From: Maylandia zebra
Taxonomy: Eukaryota; Chordata; Actinopteri; Cichliformes; Cichlidae
Length of the DNA: 64,000 bases
Reading direction: 5' to 3'
NCBI RefSeq assembly: GCF_041146795.1
Contig: NC_135174.1
Location: 20,020,878 to 20,084,877 of the forward strand
The stretch's first letter is position 1, and every line of letters begins with the position of its first letter. Shown here one piece after another: positions 1 to 14,200 of the stretch. The position numbers were made by a program, and so were the translations under genes. The notes beneath the pieces are model-generated. The model searched no databases. It saw only the letters and a list, made by a program, of their open reading frames with translations, and was not told the DNA's origin.

Positions 1-343
1 ACAAATGGAGAAGATCTGCATGGATTGCAAACCAACGCATATTAACTTTGAGGTTAATTTAGGGATACTATATTGTTTTGCACAGATATTTTTTTTCTGG
101 TTCTTGAATGGATTGTTTGATCCTCCCTTATTCCATATCCAGCCCTAACCCTGTCACCTTGGTTGTCACACTGGGAATTCAGCCAGGGAAAGTATCCTGC
201 AAGTCAAAAAGGAGTGACAGCGGAACAGATGTAAATCACCACGAGCAATATATTCCTGCTGACCTCTGTAATTTCTTTCTTTAAATTCATGACTAAAAAA
301 ATGTGGAACGGTGTCAGGAAACAATGTAGCTGTGATCTCATAC
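1..343. other. intron of sec31b at window edge
   Basis: This stretch lies downstream (in gene orientation) of the last visible sec31b exon, whose donor is at 342-343. No further Sec31-like exon can be read here. The remaining C-terminal exons must lie beyond position 1. Confidence 0.7.
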
Positions 344-3300
344 CAGTAGGAGGAGGAGCCACCACTGGAGCTGGGAAGGGCTTTGCAGCAGGAGCTCCAG
401 GTCCACCCTGTGGATATCCAGATCCAGGAGGAACATAGGGAACAGACGGAGGTGCAGTACCCTGGTTGTGAAGGCTTCCTGGGTACACTGGAACCGGGGC
501 TCCAGGCTGGGAGCGAGGTGGTGCAAAGCCTGAGGAGGTAGGTGGCATGAAGCTTATTGGTGGCACCCCGGGGCTGGGCATGGGGGGTAGGCCTCCAGCA
601 GCTGACGATGAAGGTGGCAGTTGAGGCCCTGATAAAGTAGCAGCTGGCATAGAAGGACCTGGAGGTGGAAACGCTGGAGGTCCAGCAGTGGACGGTGACT
701 GAGGCTGGAATGGCTGGTGAGGAAGGAAACCTGGGAAAAGCCACAAATGATTGCCATAATATCAAGAAACAAAAAAGGGCAAAAAATACAAATAAATTCA
801 AATATTCTACAAATGGTCAAACCTGGAGCCACAGCAGGATGTTGGGGGTAGGAGGGTCTCAGGGCAGGGCGGGTTGTACTGGGTGGCAGTACATGAGAAG
901 AAGGCTCCAACCAACCAGGCCCAGGGTTGGTTGGAGCAGCTTGAGGGGTAAAAACCGATGGCAAAGGAGGCTGCTGTTGTGCAGTCATCTGAGCAGCAGG
1001 AGAGGGCTGGTAATGACTCTAAAATACAAATGAATACAAATTAAATACAAATTCATTTTGGAAAATATATTTAATATTCATTGTATTGCTAACAAACTGA
1101 TACCGTAAACTGTGCTTTTGATGCAGGAGTTGGAGCAGCAGGAGTGGGCTTTGCAGTGGACACACTGACTCTGTTGAAGGTGTTTGGAGGTTGCTGTTGG
1201 ACAGGAGCCTCTCCCTGAGCGTGAAACAGCCTGTTTCTTAGCATCACGATCCCAGCCTGACAAGACAAAATTGGACAAACATGCAGATGCAGTTATTACA
1301 AATCAAACAAAGCAAAGAAAAATGAATTGTGCCATTAATAATTAAATCATTTATAGCTATTTTACTTGGTCTGAGTTCTCAGGCAGGTAGCTCAGGGCAG
1401 TGGTCAAGCTACCCTCTGCAGCCAGTATGCCAGCATAACAGGTTAGCTTCTCAGCCAGGACTGGGCTTTGGACCGCCACCTCACAGTTACGGAGACGTTC
1501 AATGGACTTTCGCAGCATCATGACTTTCTCAACCAAATCCTGAAACACAAATAAATGCCTTTAGACTAATAGATTCTTCGCTGGCAGGTAACTGTAACTA
1601 TTTTTCACCCCCGAATCATCTCAGTAAGTGCACAGCGACTCATTAAAACTTTGCTCAAATAAGCAGAAGAGTTTGTTCATCATTGCTAGAGGCAGATTAG
1701 AACAAATATTAAGATTATACCTCTAGACCAAGAGGAGAAGAGCAGTCTCTATACAAGGCCCAGCATTCCACTAGCTTCTCAATGTTTCCAGAGCAGATGT
1801 AACACAGACATGCCTGCAGGCAACGCTTCTCTGTACCCTCACACTCCAACCGGCTTCCCAGTGTATCTACCATGATGAATAAAAGAAAATTACAATTTTT
1901 TTGAATAGAGGGACTGAAATTAGAACAGATACCATGAGCACAGGTAGATTTGGTATGAATAAGGTGGATACTAACCGCACAGGCGAGCAAAGTCTTCAGG
2001 GTGAGCATAGGTCAGGAGAGCAGCGAGAGCTTCCTTCCAGTTGTCCAGCTCACAGCTTTGGACTATGTCTTTCCAGTTTTGGGTCACCACTGATGATATA
2101 AGCTGCAGTTGGAACAAACACGTTAGGTATACATTCAGGAAAAACATTCATTTCATTGTGGTTGTATGAGCTGGACCACTATTAATCATAATCTTACCAT
2201 TGAGATGCTATTCTTTTGTTTGCTTAGGTATTTCTGTTGAGTTTTCTTCAGCAGTTCTTCTCCTCCGCTTATAGAAAGCAGGATTGCTTCAGCGTAGCGA
2301 CCATCATTCAGACACAGATCCACAGCTCCCTCAAAGTTACCAACCAACAGCGCCTGACTTATCAAACCATCGGTGTCTTAAAAACAGAAGGAGATAATCA
2401 ATGCAATCATAAAATCACAAGTAAATATCAGATAACAGTAGATTTTCAGAGGAGAAATTTTACCACATGACACTGGGATCTGAAAGTTAGAGTTTTCCTT
2501 TGGGGTCTGGCTGAAAAAATCTGCTGGTGACACAGAACCTGAAGTTCTAGCTTCAGCTGCTTCATCAGACCTCTGAAAATAACAAAGAGTGTTTTAAATG
2601 GAACAGGAGACACACAGCTTGAAAATAGATACCGTACATTTGCAGAAGTGCTGACCTCAGTGGAGAGTCGCTGCATCTTTTCTGCCAGATCTTTGGCATC
2701 CACTCCATGTCCATTGGGTTGGAAATTCTTCCCCAGACATTTTGAAATCTGAATAAGCACAACAGGAAGTATGTGATATGATTTAGAGAACCAGTGCATT
2801 CACAGAAATTTTAAAGTTAATGTTAAATATCAGTGACTAGCTACAGTCAAGTAAGAGCCATGATACCTTTCTTTCCAATTCATCCTTGCTAAACCCCAAA
2901 AGTTTAAGGAATTTAATACGGGCTTCATCCTCAAAATTAACCTGTAAATTAAAAGAGTGAATCAGCATACAGGATAATAACACCCAAAACTGACTGACAG
3001 ATTTAACATTAGGTTTTAGTAGCTGGATGGCGAACCAGAAGGAACTTCCATATGTCCTGCTCAGCATCTGACTTGGAGCTCTGAATCTTAGCCTGGCAGT
3101 AACTGTTGAAGGAACCTGACTGCAGCGCTGTCTGCAGCTCCCTAGAGCGCTGTAGGAACTCTGTCTCTGTGGTAACTTGGCTCACAAACACTTGTCTAGG
3201 GACGGGTTGGGGGCTCTGGACTGGAGGCAACTTGGGATTCTCAAATGTGATCAGCTTTCCACCAAACTAAGAAACAAAAACAGATCATATATAAAGATAA

Positions 3301-6300
3301 TTGTTCTGTTGTTTTTAATGGAAGAAAATTGCTACAAAAACATTAAATGCTGCACTTACAGCAAAGGAAGCTCCCACTGGCCTGCGCACCCACTTGGGTG
3401 GCTTCTTGAGAGGAGGAACTATGGTGTCCTGCACTTGAGGCTGAGGAACTTGCAAAGGAGGCAGCACCTGCCCCGTACCAAAGGGATCCATTGTGTCAAA
3501 TGAGGATGATATCTGTTAAATAAAACATAAAAAAATGTTGAAACAAATATGCTGAAACAATTAACTGACTGCAGCTATTTTGATAAATAGTTCATAGACC
3601 AAGCAGACAAACAAGACATTTAAACATGTCAATATTTCTGTTGTGAAACTGATTAATATTTGTAGCAATTTTTAACAGCTGATGATCAATCAACCATTTT
3701 AATGAATAAATATAATTAGCTGTGACCCTGCTTCATGTGATAGCTTTCAACTATGATATAGCCATCGTTCAGACTTAATGTACAACGTGTTTATAAGTCA
3801 ATATTAAGTGCTTTACATGGGCACCATCTTGTGGACAAACAATGGAGGTCAGACACGGTTTAAACAAATAAAACCGTAAATACAAACACAGTTAAATTCA
3901 AAATCTTTTAAAGACAGAGCAAACATTACTCTTTCAGCTGTGCTCTGCTGCTGAGCCTTCAAGCTCCCTCCCATCACAGAGTAAACAGTGATTCTCCCAT
4001 CAAATGATGCCGTTGAAAGCAGCGCTGGATTCCTGGGGCACCACTCCACATCAAAGCACCACTGGTTAGTTGTTGGAAGCTCATAGATTACCTGAATAGA
4101 AGACACAGCTTTTATGATTGGAGTAACAAATATAGGTAACAACAATGAGGGCTTATTCACTCATAATACACAGGATTCTTGCCACAAAGTTACCAGAGCA
4201 GCTCCAACTAGCTTGAGGGTGAGGTAGGTTGGGGAGTTGTATATTAGGTACTTAGCTAATTATGTGTCACAGATACAACAGTGGTGCTGTATTGCTGCAG
4301 CTCTGCAGTCAGTGAGAAAGGAAAGACAGACTCTAGCTTCATTCCTGCTTCAAGGCTATATCAGGGTAAAGCATGAAATGAAGGTTAACCTTTTCACACA
4401 CAGCAGTCATTTAGCCTACCAACTAAGGATCAAGTGTAGTTTATCCCATAAGTGGATGGATGACAGCTTAAAAGGCAAAATGATATTACGTCATAATATT
4501 TGCCTGGGTTTTTTTTTTTAACTTTGAAAACTATAGTCTTTAACAGCTGGTTTATATGTGTAAAACCTGTAAGAGAAACATTAACCTAATAAGGTGGAAT
4601 AGCTCAGTAGCTTAGAGGCTTGCCAAACAATTGCAGAATCCCTGATACATGAGCAGTAATTAAGATTGTGTACCTCTCCTGTGTTTGGATTCCAGCAAAG
4701 GATCCGATTGTCTTTAGCACTACTAAGCAGGAGCTCAGAGTCAGCCTGGCTCCAGGATATAGACAAAATTCCCCTTGTATGGTTCTCCAGTACTTTAAGA
4801 GGTGATGTGGCAAAGCGAAGGTCCCACATCTGGATCACTGGCAGTCGGTCATCTTCAGAGGCCAAGACCAACTGAGTGGCCACATCAGGGTGCCAGAGCA
4901 TTCCTGAACAGTGCATCTGAAATCACATAAAAGTAAAGAGTTAAAAATATGAGAGTTCATTTCTACAGGATGCAACATTAAAATCTGCATTTTTGATTAA
5001 CAAATGAGTCAAATTACTGAGCATCCAGAGCAAAACAGGATAAAAGTGGGATTTTGCATTCTACAAATAGTCTTGTCTCAACACATGTTGCTTTAAAATG
5101 ATAGATAAGCCTTTTTGACTTGTTCACATGATTTCATTACTTTTACAGAAGGAACTCTGGACTTTATTTAAGCCACCAACCCTGTTGCTATGATCACTGA
5201 TCTTGATGATGGGCTCGTTCTTTCTCAGGTCCCAGACGACTGCTTTCCCGCTGGGGTTAGCAGAGGCCAGGATGTGCTGAACCTGCCGGTTCCATGAGAC
5301 TACACTGATATCTTCAGCAGGCTGAAAAAGAAAAGAAAAAACAAAAGTTGTTAGTCTAAAATAAAAACAAGTCTACCTGTGAGTCTTACTACAACAGATC
5401 CCTCATGATTATATGCATATAGGGACGGTTTGACATATGAGCAAAAAATAAGTACTGGGTGACACTATTCATGTTGATTGCCATAGACTTGGAATGCTTC
5501 CAGTGGTAAAAGTGCTATGTGAAAAACATCAGTATTAGCCAGAACTTCACAATCATTACACCCAGGAATGCAAATGCCATGCAAACACTGTTTGTTTCTG
5601 TTATGGAAATATCATGTAACCATGGCTTATTCTAACAGCAAGGACTCCCATGAAATATAGACAGCCTGTGCAGACATGTTTTATTCAGCTATCTTGATAC
5701 TGAGGAGAACAAGGTTATACCCAAATGTTGGTAAGAAGTATAGACACCAAGGCTTAAATTTACTCCTTAGCAAGCAAGTATTATATAACTATACAACCAC
5801 AAATAAAATATTCTTGTGATTTCATTGTTTCTCACCGATATTAAAACTATAAAGGCAAAAAAAAAGAAAAAGAAAAGTCAAAACCTACTTACTGGGGAAT
5901 TGTGGTTTGACTCATTATAAACACATTGGTTTAGAAGAGAATAAGATTTCAACACCATGACAAACCACGTGATCCCATCATGTACTCACCTGTGTCTTTG
6001 CTCCTGGAGTCATAGGACTGCTGAAGTTGTTTAGATCCCAGATGTATATCTCTGAATCATTTGCTCCTGACGCAAGGAGGTTACTCTAAAAATTAATAAA
6101 TTAAAACATCAATCTGAAACACAGAGGGACGTCTGTACCGACTGTCTTTGAATGACAAAGGAAATCACTAGCAGGTTTCTATTTACCTGAAAATGGTTGA
6201 AATCTAATGCTCGGACAGGTCCTGTATGTTTGTCAGATTGTCCCACTACAGCCTCCCCACTGGAGTTCATTATTGCCTCTGGATCATAGACAGTCAGTGT

Positions 6301-7147
6301 TCCATTTTCACTACCACCAACCAGCCTTCCTCCAGTACCATCTGCTCCACTTCCAAAATTTACCCACACTATACTATGCAACCTATAAATGACATAGCAA
6401 GTTATTAGCACCCAGTCATAGACTGCATACTACAAAGGTTATATGCTTTATTTCTTTAACATGCTGTCTTCTGAACAAATAACTACACTAAATATCTCAA
6501 AAAATAAAAAAAATGGAAGAATGATTCTAAAGCAAGATGTGAGAACAATTAAAAAGATAGCAAATGAGCAACATTAATTTAATTATTAATAAGTAAACGT
6601 TTATTTTAAGATTGCACTAGTTTTATCTATGTGGTATCAAATTAACTGGCAGGCCTGAATTTACTTGTTGATACAACCATTTGAAAACATTCAGTTTTAT
6701 CAGTGTAAGGAATTTACGGGCAAGTCACAACATGAAGTGTCCCTTCTGTGACAGTCACTGTCTGCAGCTTGTGATAAAACTAACCGAATCAATCAGGGAG
6801 CCAATAATCATATCAAAGCGGCATAACGTGGTAAACCTTTTCCATGGTTGCTGATATAGGCTGTGTGGAAACAATCAGTGGCTTATACTCTTGCCATGAA
6901 TGTGTGGTCTTGTGTGGTCATCATTTATCTCTTCTTTACGTTACCTGTTTGTAGTTGCCAACGACCCTTTGAGCTGCATGTCCAGTGAGGGGTCAGAAAA
7001 ATCCATCTCAAATATCTCTATAGCAGCTGTGGTGTTGAAAGAAGCATCAAGCTGTTGTGCTGCTGTTCCCAAGGCCAAGTATATAGGATGGTGCCCGGCA
7101 GGACTCCACGCCTGGTGGGCAGTCCTCTGGATCTCTTTCAGCCTCAT
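344..7147 (-). CDS. sec31b: Sec31B, COPII outer-coat protein (partial, C-terminus outside window)
   Basis: Sec31 pairs with Sec13 to form the outer cage of COPII vesicles that bud from the ER. Eighteen coding exons read in phase on the minus strand: 7147-6945, 6382-6187, 6085-5990, 5321-5181, 4916-4674, 4091-3930, 3512-3360, 3266-3036, 2941-2867, 2748-2656, 2572-2464, 2376-2198, 2102-1976, 1866-1721, 1539-1366, 1256-1104, 1018-823 and 730-344. Together they give about 1021 residues. The start [16 protein letters not shown] matches the Sec31 family start. Residues 1 to about 350 are the WD40 propeller ([42 protein letters not shown]). The Sec13-binding blade and alpha-solenoid follow ([48 protein letters not shown]). 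From about 780 it is Pro/Gln-rich. The conserved C-terminal domain is missing only because the window ends. Adjacency to ndufb8 favours sec31b over sec31a. Confidence 0.95.
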
Positions 7148-7960
7148 CTTCCTCTACAAGTGTTCAAATTCCAAATCCTGGACAGCAGAACAGACTCCGC
7201 TAAACCAATTACATTATATCCCAGTCCCTAAAATATATAATGTTGGCTTATTAATAACACAAAATTCGCATTTATATCTCGAATATTCTTACTTTCCAGA
7301 GTACCTCAGGCTATTACCTGTAACAGCAGTAACTTAATCGTCTATACATAAATCTAGCTTTCGAATACGGTTGTGCAAAGTTATATGTTAATTATCACAA
7401 TGAAATGAATGTAGTTATCCTCTAAATTAAACTATCGTTAAGCCCCCTTTTAGGCAAGCTAACATAACATGTAGTTAGCTTTTATTAGCATTTAGCAATC
7501 ATGTGTCAGAAACCGTAGCGTTAGCTTTTGTCGGTTAATAACTTTGTAAGAGCAGACTCTTCTACTGGTAATGATCTCATTATATTTGTTTTAATGCTAA
7601 ATTAACCTCTCATACACGTTGCTACTCATTTTTAAATCCCGAGCTAACGCCGGGCTATTTAATTCCGGTGCACAAACGGACCAGATCTTTATTGCACGCA
7701 AGCTAGCCAACAGCCACCACCCCAGTTAGCATGTTTTAACAAAAAGGACCACTGGGCGCCTTAAAACTCAGCCCAAAAAAGATAAATATGGCCTTGAGAG
7801 AAACTTACGTCAATTTATTTGTCAGAACTTGACTGCCCGCATCTACTACAAACTCGAGAGCTACTTTACAGCCAAGCTAGCCAGCTCAACCACAGCCGGA
7901 GTCGGACCAAAGTGCTTTGCCGTGTTGTCACTACGGTACGGTAGCTGACAAGGACATTCC
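7148..7960 (-). promoter_or_regulatory. sec31b 5' UTR exon, first intron and promoter region
   Basis: A GTAAG donor on the minus strand (RC of 7804-7808) closes a non-coding first exon running from 7809 to about 7900. It splices to the ATG exon near 7150. The promoter must lie around 7900-8190, because the ndufb8 poly(A) signal is at 8192. The exact start site is not visible and no TATA box was recognised. Confidence 0.5.
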
Positions 7961-8191
7961 TCACAGTAACCTGAAGTTAACCCAGTAATACTGAACCAGA
8001 GAACGTGTATAGACTTACACCTATAGATCATGTTCATTACTAAGAGTACATTTCATTTGAAAATTATTCTGTTTTATCAAAAGTCGAAAATTAACATTTA
8101 ACAAAACAGCAAGAAGGCAAGTTAACATTCTTTACAGACATAAATAACAACAAATCACGCAAATACAAACTTTTAACTTTGAACATAAGTC

Positions 8192-8197
8192 TTTATT
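8192..8197 (-). terminator. ndufb8 polyadenylation signal AATAAA
   Basis: A canonical AATAAA on the minus strand sits 47 nt downstream of the ndufb8 stop codon. This gives a very short 3' UTR. Confidence 0.75.
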
Positions 8198-8243
8198 CTT
8201 GACAGAAATATATATACACACAAGTAGAATCACATTTTAGTGA

Positions 8244-11200
8244 TTATAATTCATAATGTTTGACTTCTTCAGGCTGTTTTTCAGGATCTCCTCCTTTCTC
8301 CAAGTACAGGTCATTGAAGGGATATTGCTTCGGTGCCTGGAAAAAAACAAAAGACAATTACTTTAATGAAACCTTGTACACCAACAGTGTTACTGTACAG
8401 AAAAGGTGATTTTAACTTTAACATACACTGTTATATAATTACTGAAAATAAAATATTTAGTAAATATAATTATGGAGATCATGTGTTTTGCCACGTTTAG
8501 TATCTTCCTCTGTATCAACAATCATCAAATTGGCCACTAGACTGCAAAAGAATCTAGTGTTAATAAGAAATCTTTATTAACTAGGGTTAGTTTAGGGGTA
8601 TTGCCTTGATCCATGCTCAACCATCCAGATAAGACTGAGATCAAACTGAAGAAGTCGCTTGGATAAGTGATGCAATGTTTTTCTTACTGATAACAGAACG
8701 TCTAGATCAGGGGTGTCAAACTCAAATACACAGTGGGCAACAATTCAAAACTGGAACAAAGTCGCGGGCTAACGTTAGTATTTTTTGAAATATATTTATT
8801 CCTCCAGATATAAGAATGAATCTTTTCTTATGTGCTCAAACACGTTTTGCTGAAAAACTGAATATGGAACAAGCAAAGCTTAATACTAAACAATATATAT
8901 ATTAGCTGTATAATACCAGTAGGCCAGCTCTAATAGTAATTTGGTATGGCTTCGCGGGCCAAATGTAATTAGGCTGTGGGCCAAATTTGGCCCGCGGGCC
9001 AGAGTTTGACACCTATGGTCTAGATGAACAGAAATAGCTTTCTGGGGGTTTAGAGGGGTCCATCCTTCTAACTCTGTATCTGGCTCTGACACCATGTCAA
9101 TGTCAGAGACATTTAGATTTTTTTTAAAAAAAGAAGAAGAAGAATAAAAAAGAAGGAAACCATAAAGAGTAAGTAATAGTGACTAAACTAAACTATAAAA
9201 TTGAAAGAATGATGATCCAGCCATTTTTAAGCTGCTGAAAATTGTAACAGTGAGGGAAAAAAAACACCAACAAAAAAACAAAGAAAACCGAATTCTTGCA
9301 TTAAGGTGTGTACTTACAACAGGTTGGTATGCTGGAAATTTCTCTCCAACATAAAACATAAACAGCATGAACCCAATGAAACCAAACAGTTGCTTGCACA
9401 TTGTGGACCATGGCACAGGGCTGGGAGATGTATCCACACGGTTCCTGATGTACATATCAAAATCCCAGTGCATCTAAGAGGTAGAACAATCACAGATTAA
9501 CTCTCAAACGCAATCTTAAATTGCTTATTTTATAATTTTAGTCAATTTGTGACAGCTCAGAAAACTGCATTCTGCAAAGAGAGCTGGGTCTCAGCCAGGC
9601 TAAACTGAACACAGTTCCTTGTTAATGGTGCTGACCTCATTTTAGTTGCATTTTAGCCTGGGCCCTATCACAAGAAACGGGTTTCACTAAAACAGAGGGT
9701 TTTTAAAAAAACAAACAAAAAACAAACACAGAAATCTGTGCAAATCTAGGTTTTCTGTTCCTGAAAGAGAGTTAACTTAAACTCTGATTCAATTACCATG
9801 GTAACATACTCTTTAAACCTATCCTGCTCACTCGCAGATTTTCTTCTCTGACTCATTCCCTCCTGCTGTACCTGAATCAGCTGAATGACACTTGGTTTCA
9901 TTTCATCATTGAAATGTGTTTAAGACTACATGCATTTGACTGACTTTTTAAAATGCAGGCTTCAGACATTCTGTGTTAAATGGTAAACAAACTGGTTCTT
10001 ATATAGTGCTTTTCTTCTTTAGCTGAGCACTCAAAGTGCTTATACAGCATGCCTCATTCACCCATTTACATGAGCAGCTTTTTCTATGCTCAATTGCTTT
10101 CTAGGTTAGTATTTTGCCCAAGGATATCTGGCAAGCAGACTGGAGCAGCCAGAGATCTAACCACCTTCTAATTAGTAGATGACCTGCTCTACCTCCTGAG
10201 CTACAGTCAACCGTGAACATTGTGAAATGTGTTGACAGGTTCAGTTATTAAATGATATCAAACAATATTTTTTAAATGTCTGTCTGAAATTCAGAGTCTG
10301 AACCTTAACACATTTTCTACTTAAAATCCTCTCAATCACTCTAAGTGGGTTTATCCAGGTAGAAGTGACTCTGAATCCAAGTGCATTTGTATGGCTGGAC
10401 AGTAGGGCTGGGCGATATGGCCTAAAATCCATATCACGGTATAATTTGAAGCATGTACGGTAACGATATATATCGCGATATATTCTTTTCTTCTGTATAA
10501 CGTATTTTACACACTATAAGGCACACTTAAAATCCTTTCATTTTCTCAAAAATCAACAGTGTGCCTTATGTATGAATTCTGGCTGTGCTTACTGACCTCG
10601 AACCAATTTTATGTAGTACACGGCGCACAGAAATCTGTCAAAAAATGTTTTAGTACGACTTTGGTAAGCTATGAAGGCGCACTGCTTGATGGATTGCCGG
10701 AGCATTACGGTTGCCGTAGTCAGGAGCCACACGCAGTGTTGCCAACTCCTCAGTAAGGAAAATTGCTATTGGCTGTCCTAAAAGTCACTAAATGACATCA
10801 TTGCCTAATTTGCATAATAGGTCATACTAATGTAATTGTAACCTACGTTGGTGGAGAGAGAAATAACATTGTGGACGAGACATAAAGTGAGTAAAAAATG
10901 TCCTAAATGCATTTAGAATTTATTTAGAACTACAAATTAAATTTCTTTTAGGAATTATTGTTTTTTAATGTCACAATTCCACCCATACAGGACTAGGCCT
11001 GTATAGCTCTATAAAATCTTAGATATTTCTCATAAAATGTTTGCGTTTACTGATAAAACGTAACATTCTTTATGGACTCGTAAAGTTGCCCTCCATATTT
11101 TGAGTTGAATGTAAAACAGCTAGCATTACTTATAAACTATAAATCAGTAAATGTCTGCTATGGGCATAAGAGAGTTATCATTTATCAGTGAAGGCTGCTA

Positions 11201-14200
11201 TTAGATTAGACCATAAATGGTGGAACTGGGGAACATTAAAGCAGATATGCTCTTTATTTACTTGTTGCCCAGGTGAATCCTGATATCTGGGGCCTGTTCT
11301 TCGTACGTCGCTCACTACATCCAAGATCACATGACACATCCAAGACCAAACCATCGCGCTAACCGTGAGCTCGCTAATCCGGTTCCCCGAACACACCTGC
11401 TGTTGACGATTAGTACAGCTGGACGCAGTAATGTGAGATCACTGGGTGTCGTAAAAGGGGCTACGCATCGATAGTAGAAACATTGATCGGCAACCCGCTG
11501 ATTGGTTGGCGAAAATGTCGAAGGGGCGTGCACGGTATTTTCCGGCAGCAGAGCAAGAACTCATGAGTGCGGGATTTCAGGAGTTTCAGAGTTTAATTAA
11601 AACGCAAGAGAACACTGCAAAGGCTGCAAAAGCAAGGAGAGAGGGCTGGCAGAAAGTTGCTGACAAATCAAACTCGTAGGTAATTTAATAATAATAATAA
11701 TAATAATAATAATGGATTCGGTTTATATAGCGCTTTCCAAGGCACCCAAAGCGCTGTACGATACCACTATTCATTCACTCCCACATTCACACACTGGTGG
11801 AGGCAGCTACGGTTGTAGCCAGGCTGCCATATCGCGCCATCGGCCCCTCTGGCCAACACCAGTAGGCGGTAGGGTAGATCTATCATATGACACTATATTG
11901 TCCAATATCATATGGCATTATATTATATTATAATATGTTATATTATATCCCCTTTCACATTAGAGCCACAACAGGACCCACAAGAACATGGGAACAAGTA
12001 AAAGTGGAATACAGGAGTATTCTACAGAATGGTAATATTTATCTCTTAGATTGCTTTTCGTCTCTTGGCAAGGTAATACTGGCCTGTAATACTCTGTTAG
12101 TTTGTTCATAACAGCAACCAAGAAAAGGGCAGAGGAAAAAAAGACAGGTGGTGGTCCTGCACCCCCTCGTCAACAAGTTGGTTAAGTAAATAATACCCTC
12201 ACGGGAATATCGATATCTCTCAATGAGCACACTGTCGCGCTGAGCTAAAGGATCCTGTCTATCCCGCAATATACGCTGAATTCTGAAAACTCTCCTTATC
12301 AATCTTGCACCTTCCGCAATGGGTTGGTCGCGTATACGGACAGGACATGGCTGCGACAGGCTTCCCAAATCCACCTTCGCTTTTATAGCCGTGGTCTCTC
12401 ATCTTGATTACACGAAGTAATTTACTATTACTACTCTAAAATATGAATTACATCTGTAATAATCACATACATGTAATAGAATGTTAATAGTACATTTCCC
12501 TTTTTTAGGAAATGACCTGTATGTATCTGTGTGACATCAATAAAAGGATCAGGTGCTGCATTATCTTTAGTTACATTGATAATATTTATTTATGGTGAAA
12601 CAGTGGTGGAATATCGCTGTTGCTTTCGTATAAATGAAGCGGACATACCTGCGTGGCCGCGATCTAATCCTGTTTACATAAAGTAAACCTGCTCCCGAGC
12701 AGGTTTACGCTTACGGCTCTGTTGCTATGACAGCAAGTCCCGGATGAGCTTCGGGGAACCGAACGATCCAGGATCACGCGAAATCGTCAACAATCTAATC
12801 CAGCTAACTTACTTAGCGAGGTACGAAGAACAGGCCCCAGAGCTACACCGATGATGTCTTTCTTTCTTTGTCTACTCATACACGTGCTAAACTCAGAATT
12901 AGTTGACTGAACTAAGTCTGATCAGCTGTTCTGGAACTGACAACCCAGACCTGTCAATCTCAGAGTTAATCACCAGAGACTAGACTAGACTAGAGTTTGT
13001 TTAACCTGCTTCCTGGAATAAGGCCTATGGTGGACATAAACTAAGACTTTTAGACATAATGAGAGAGACACCCACATCTATTACCTCACTCAATTATATT
13101 TCATGTTAGTATTAACAAAAAAAAAAATCTGAACTCATGCTAGAAAATATTAGTGTGATTGCAGCCTAAATATCTGAAAGAAATATTCTATATGGACAAG
13201 TTTGTTAAATCTTACATTTAATGGATATATAGTTTTAATTTTAAAAACAATACAATTCAGTAATGACAACATCATAAATAAAAGACAGGGTTTTTTCTGT
13301 TTTGAAATGTGTTTTGGGGGCTTGACTACACATGCAAGCACTATTGGTGCATAAATACCTAAAGCAACATACTTGTGTTCCACTCAGACAACCTAGACAC
13401 AATTATTCAGGTAAAACTGCATAATTACTACTGCAATGCATTTCAAATAATCAACTGCTGTATGAACCATCATCATTATACTCATGATTTATTCAGAAAA
13501 AGGACAACAATAGCTTTTAATGTCAGTCGGTATCTTACCGGCTCTCCCCAGTTTCTCCTCAGGTCAGGGTGGTCCCATTGGTACCAGGGGTCTCTCTCTT
13601 GCTGAGATCTTTCTGGCAGTTTTGGATAATCACCAAAGCTACAAAAACACAGTAATTGCTCATTATTTTCTTTGAAATCTTACAGTTTGTTTGTGACTTA
13701 ATGTTATAAGAATGAATGGACTGGACAGTCATTTTCGCCGTCTACATTAGCAGTACCGGCAAAAGCAGTTACAACAACAATCATGAGACTTGTTAAAATT
13801 AAAGCTCACCCCTCTCCATTGTCGGGATATGGTTCATAGTCCTCAACCCTCATGTTGTACTTCTTTGCAGCTGCAGCTCTTTCCTCCGGGGTCTTCGGAT
13901 ATGGCCCAGGCAGGCTATCCTTTGACAAGCCGGAGGCTGAAAGAGCAATAAATGCATACGTGAAATCGCGGCAGTCAAAGCTCGCAGGCTCAAAAAAGGA
14001 AATATGAGAATTTTATTTTGTCTGCCTGCACCCTCATAGAAGAGCAGCCGCCAAGCTAGCCTAAGCCAACCTTAGCATGTCAAGGTTACGTCCATAGGAG
14101 GCTAAAAACGTTAAACCCTGATATACACCTCCAGAGAAATTCATTGTACAGTACTACCAGACTAAGACACAACTAACCTGCTCTACATCCCGACAAAAGG

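Larger units (their letters stand above)
11287..12840. mobile_element. PIF/Harbinger-type transposon, internally deleted
   Basis: The terminal inverted repeats of 26 bp (11287-11312 and 12815-12840) differ at one base and start CTGGGGCCTGTTCTTCGTAC. Inside are remnants of the two proteins typical of Harbinger elements: a Myb/SANT-like DNA-binding protein on the plus strand and the N-terminal part of a HARBI1-like transposase on the minus strand. The DDE catalytic part is absent, so the copy is non-autonomous. The flanking target duplication is not clear. Located in ndufb8 intron 3. Confidence 0.8.

Noticed and set aside
166-801. 211-codon open frame overlapping sec31b
   Set aside because: It is an out-of-frame shadow of the Pro-rich sec31b exon 730-344, whose true frame splices in phase with its neighbour.
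2464-2467. sec31b exon 11 ending at 2467 (donor GTGGTA)
   Set aside because: The GTAAAA donor at 2462-2463 keeps the conserved D-x-DGLI reading across the junction.
3815-3840. CTCF site in a sec31b intron (CCACAAGATGGTGCC on minus)
   Set aside because: Two or more mismatches at informative positions and no boundary context. Too weak to list.
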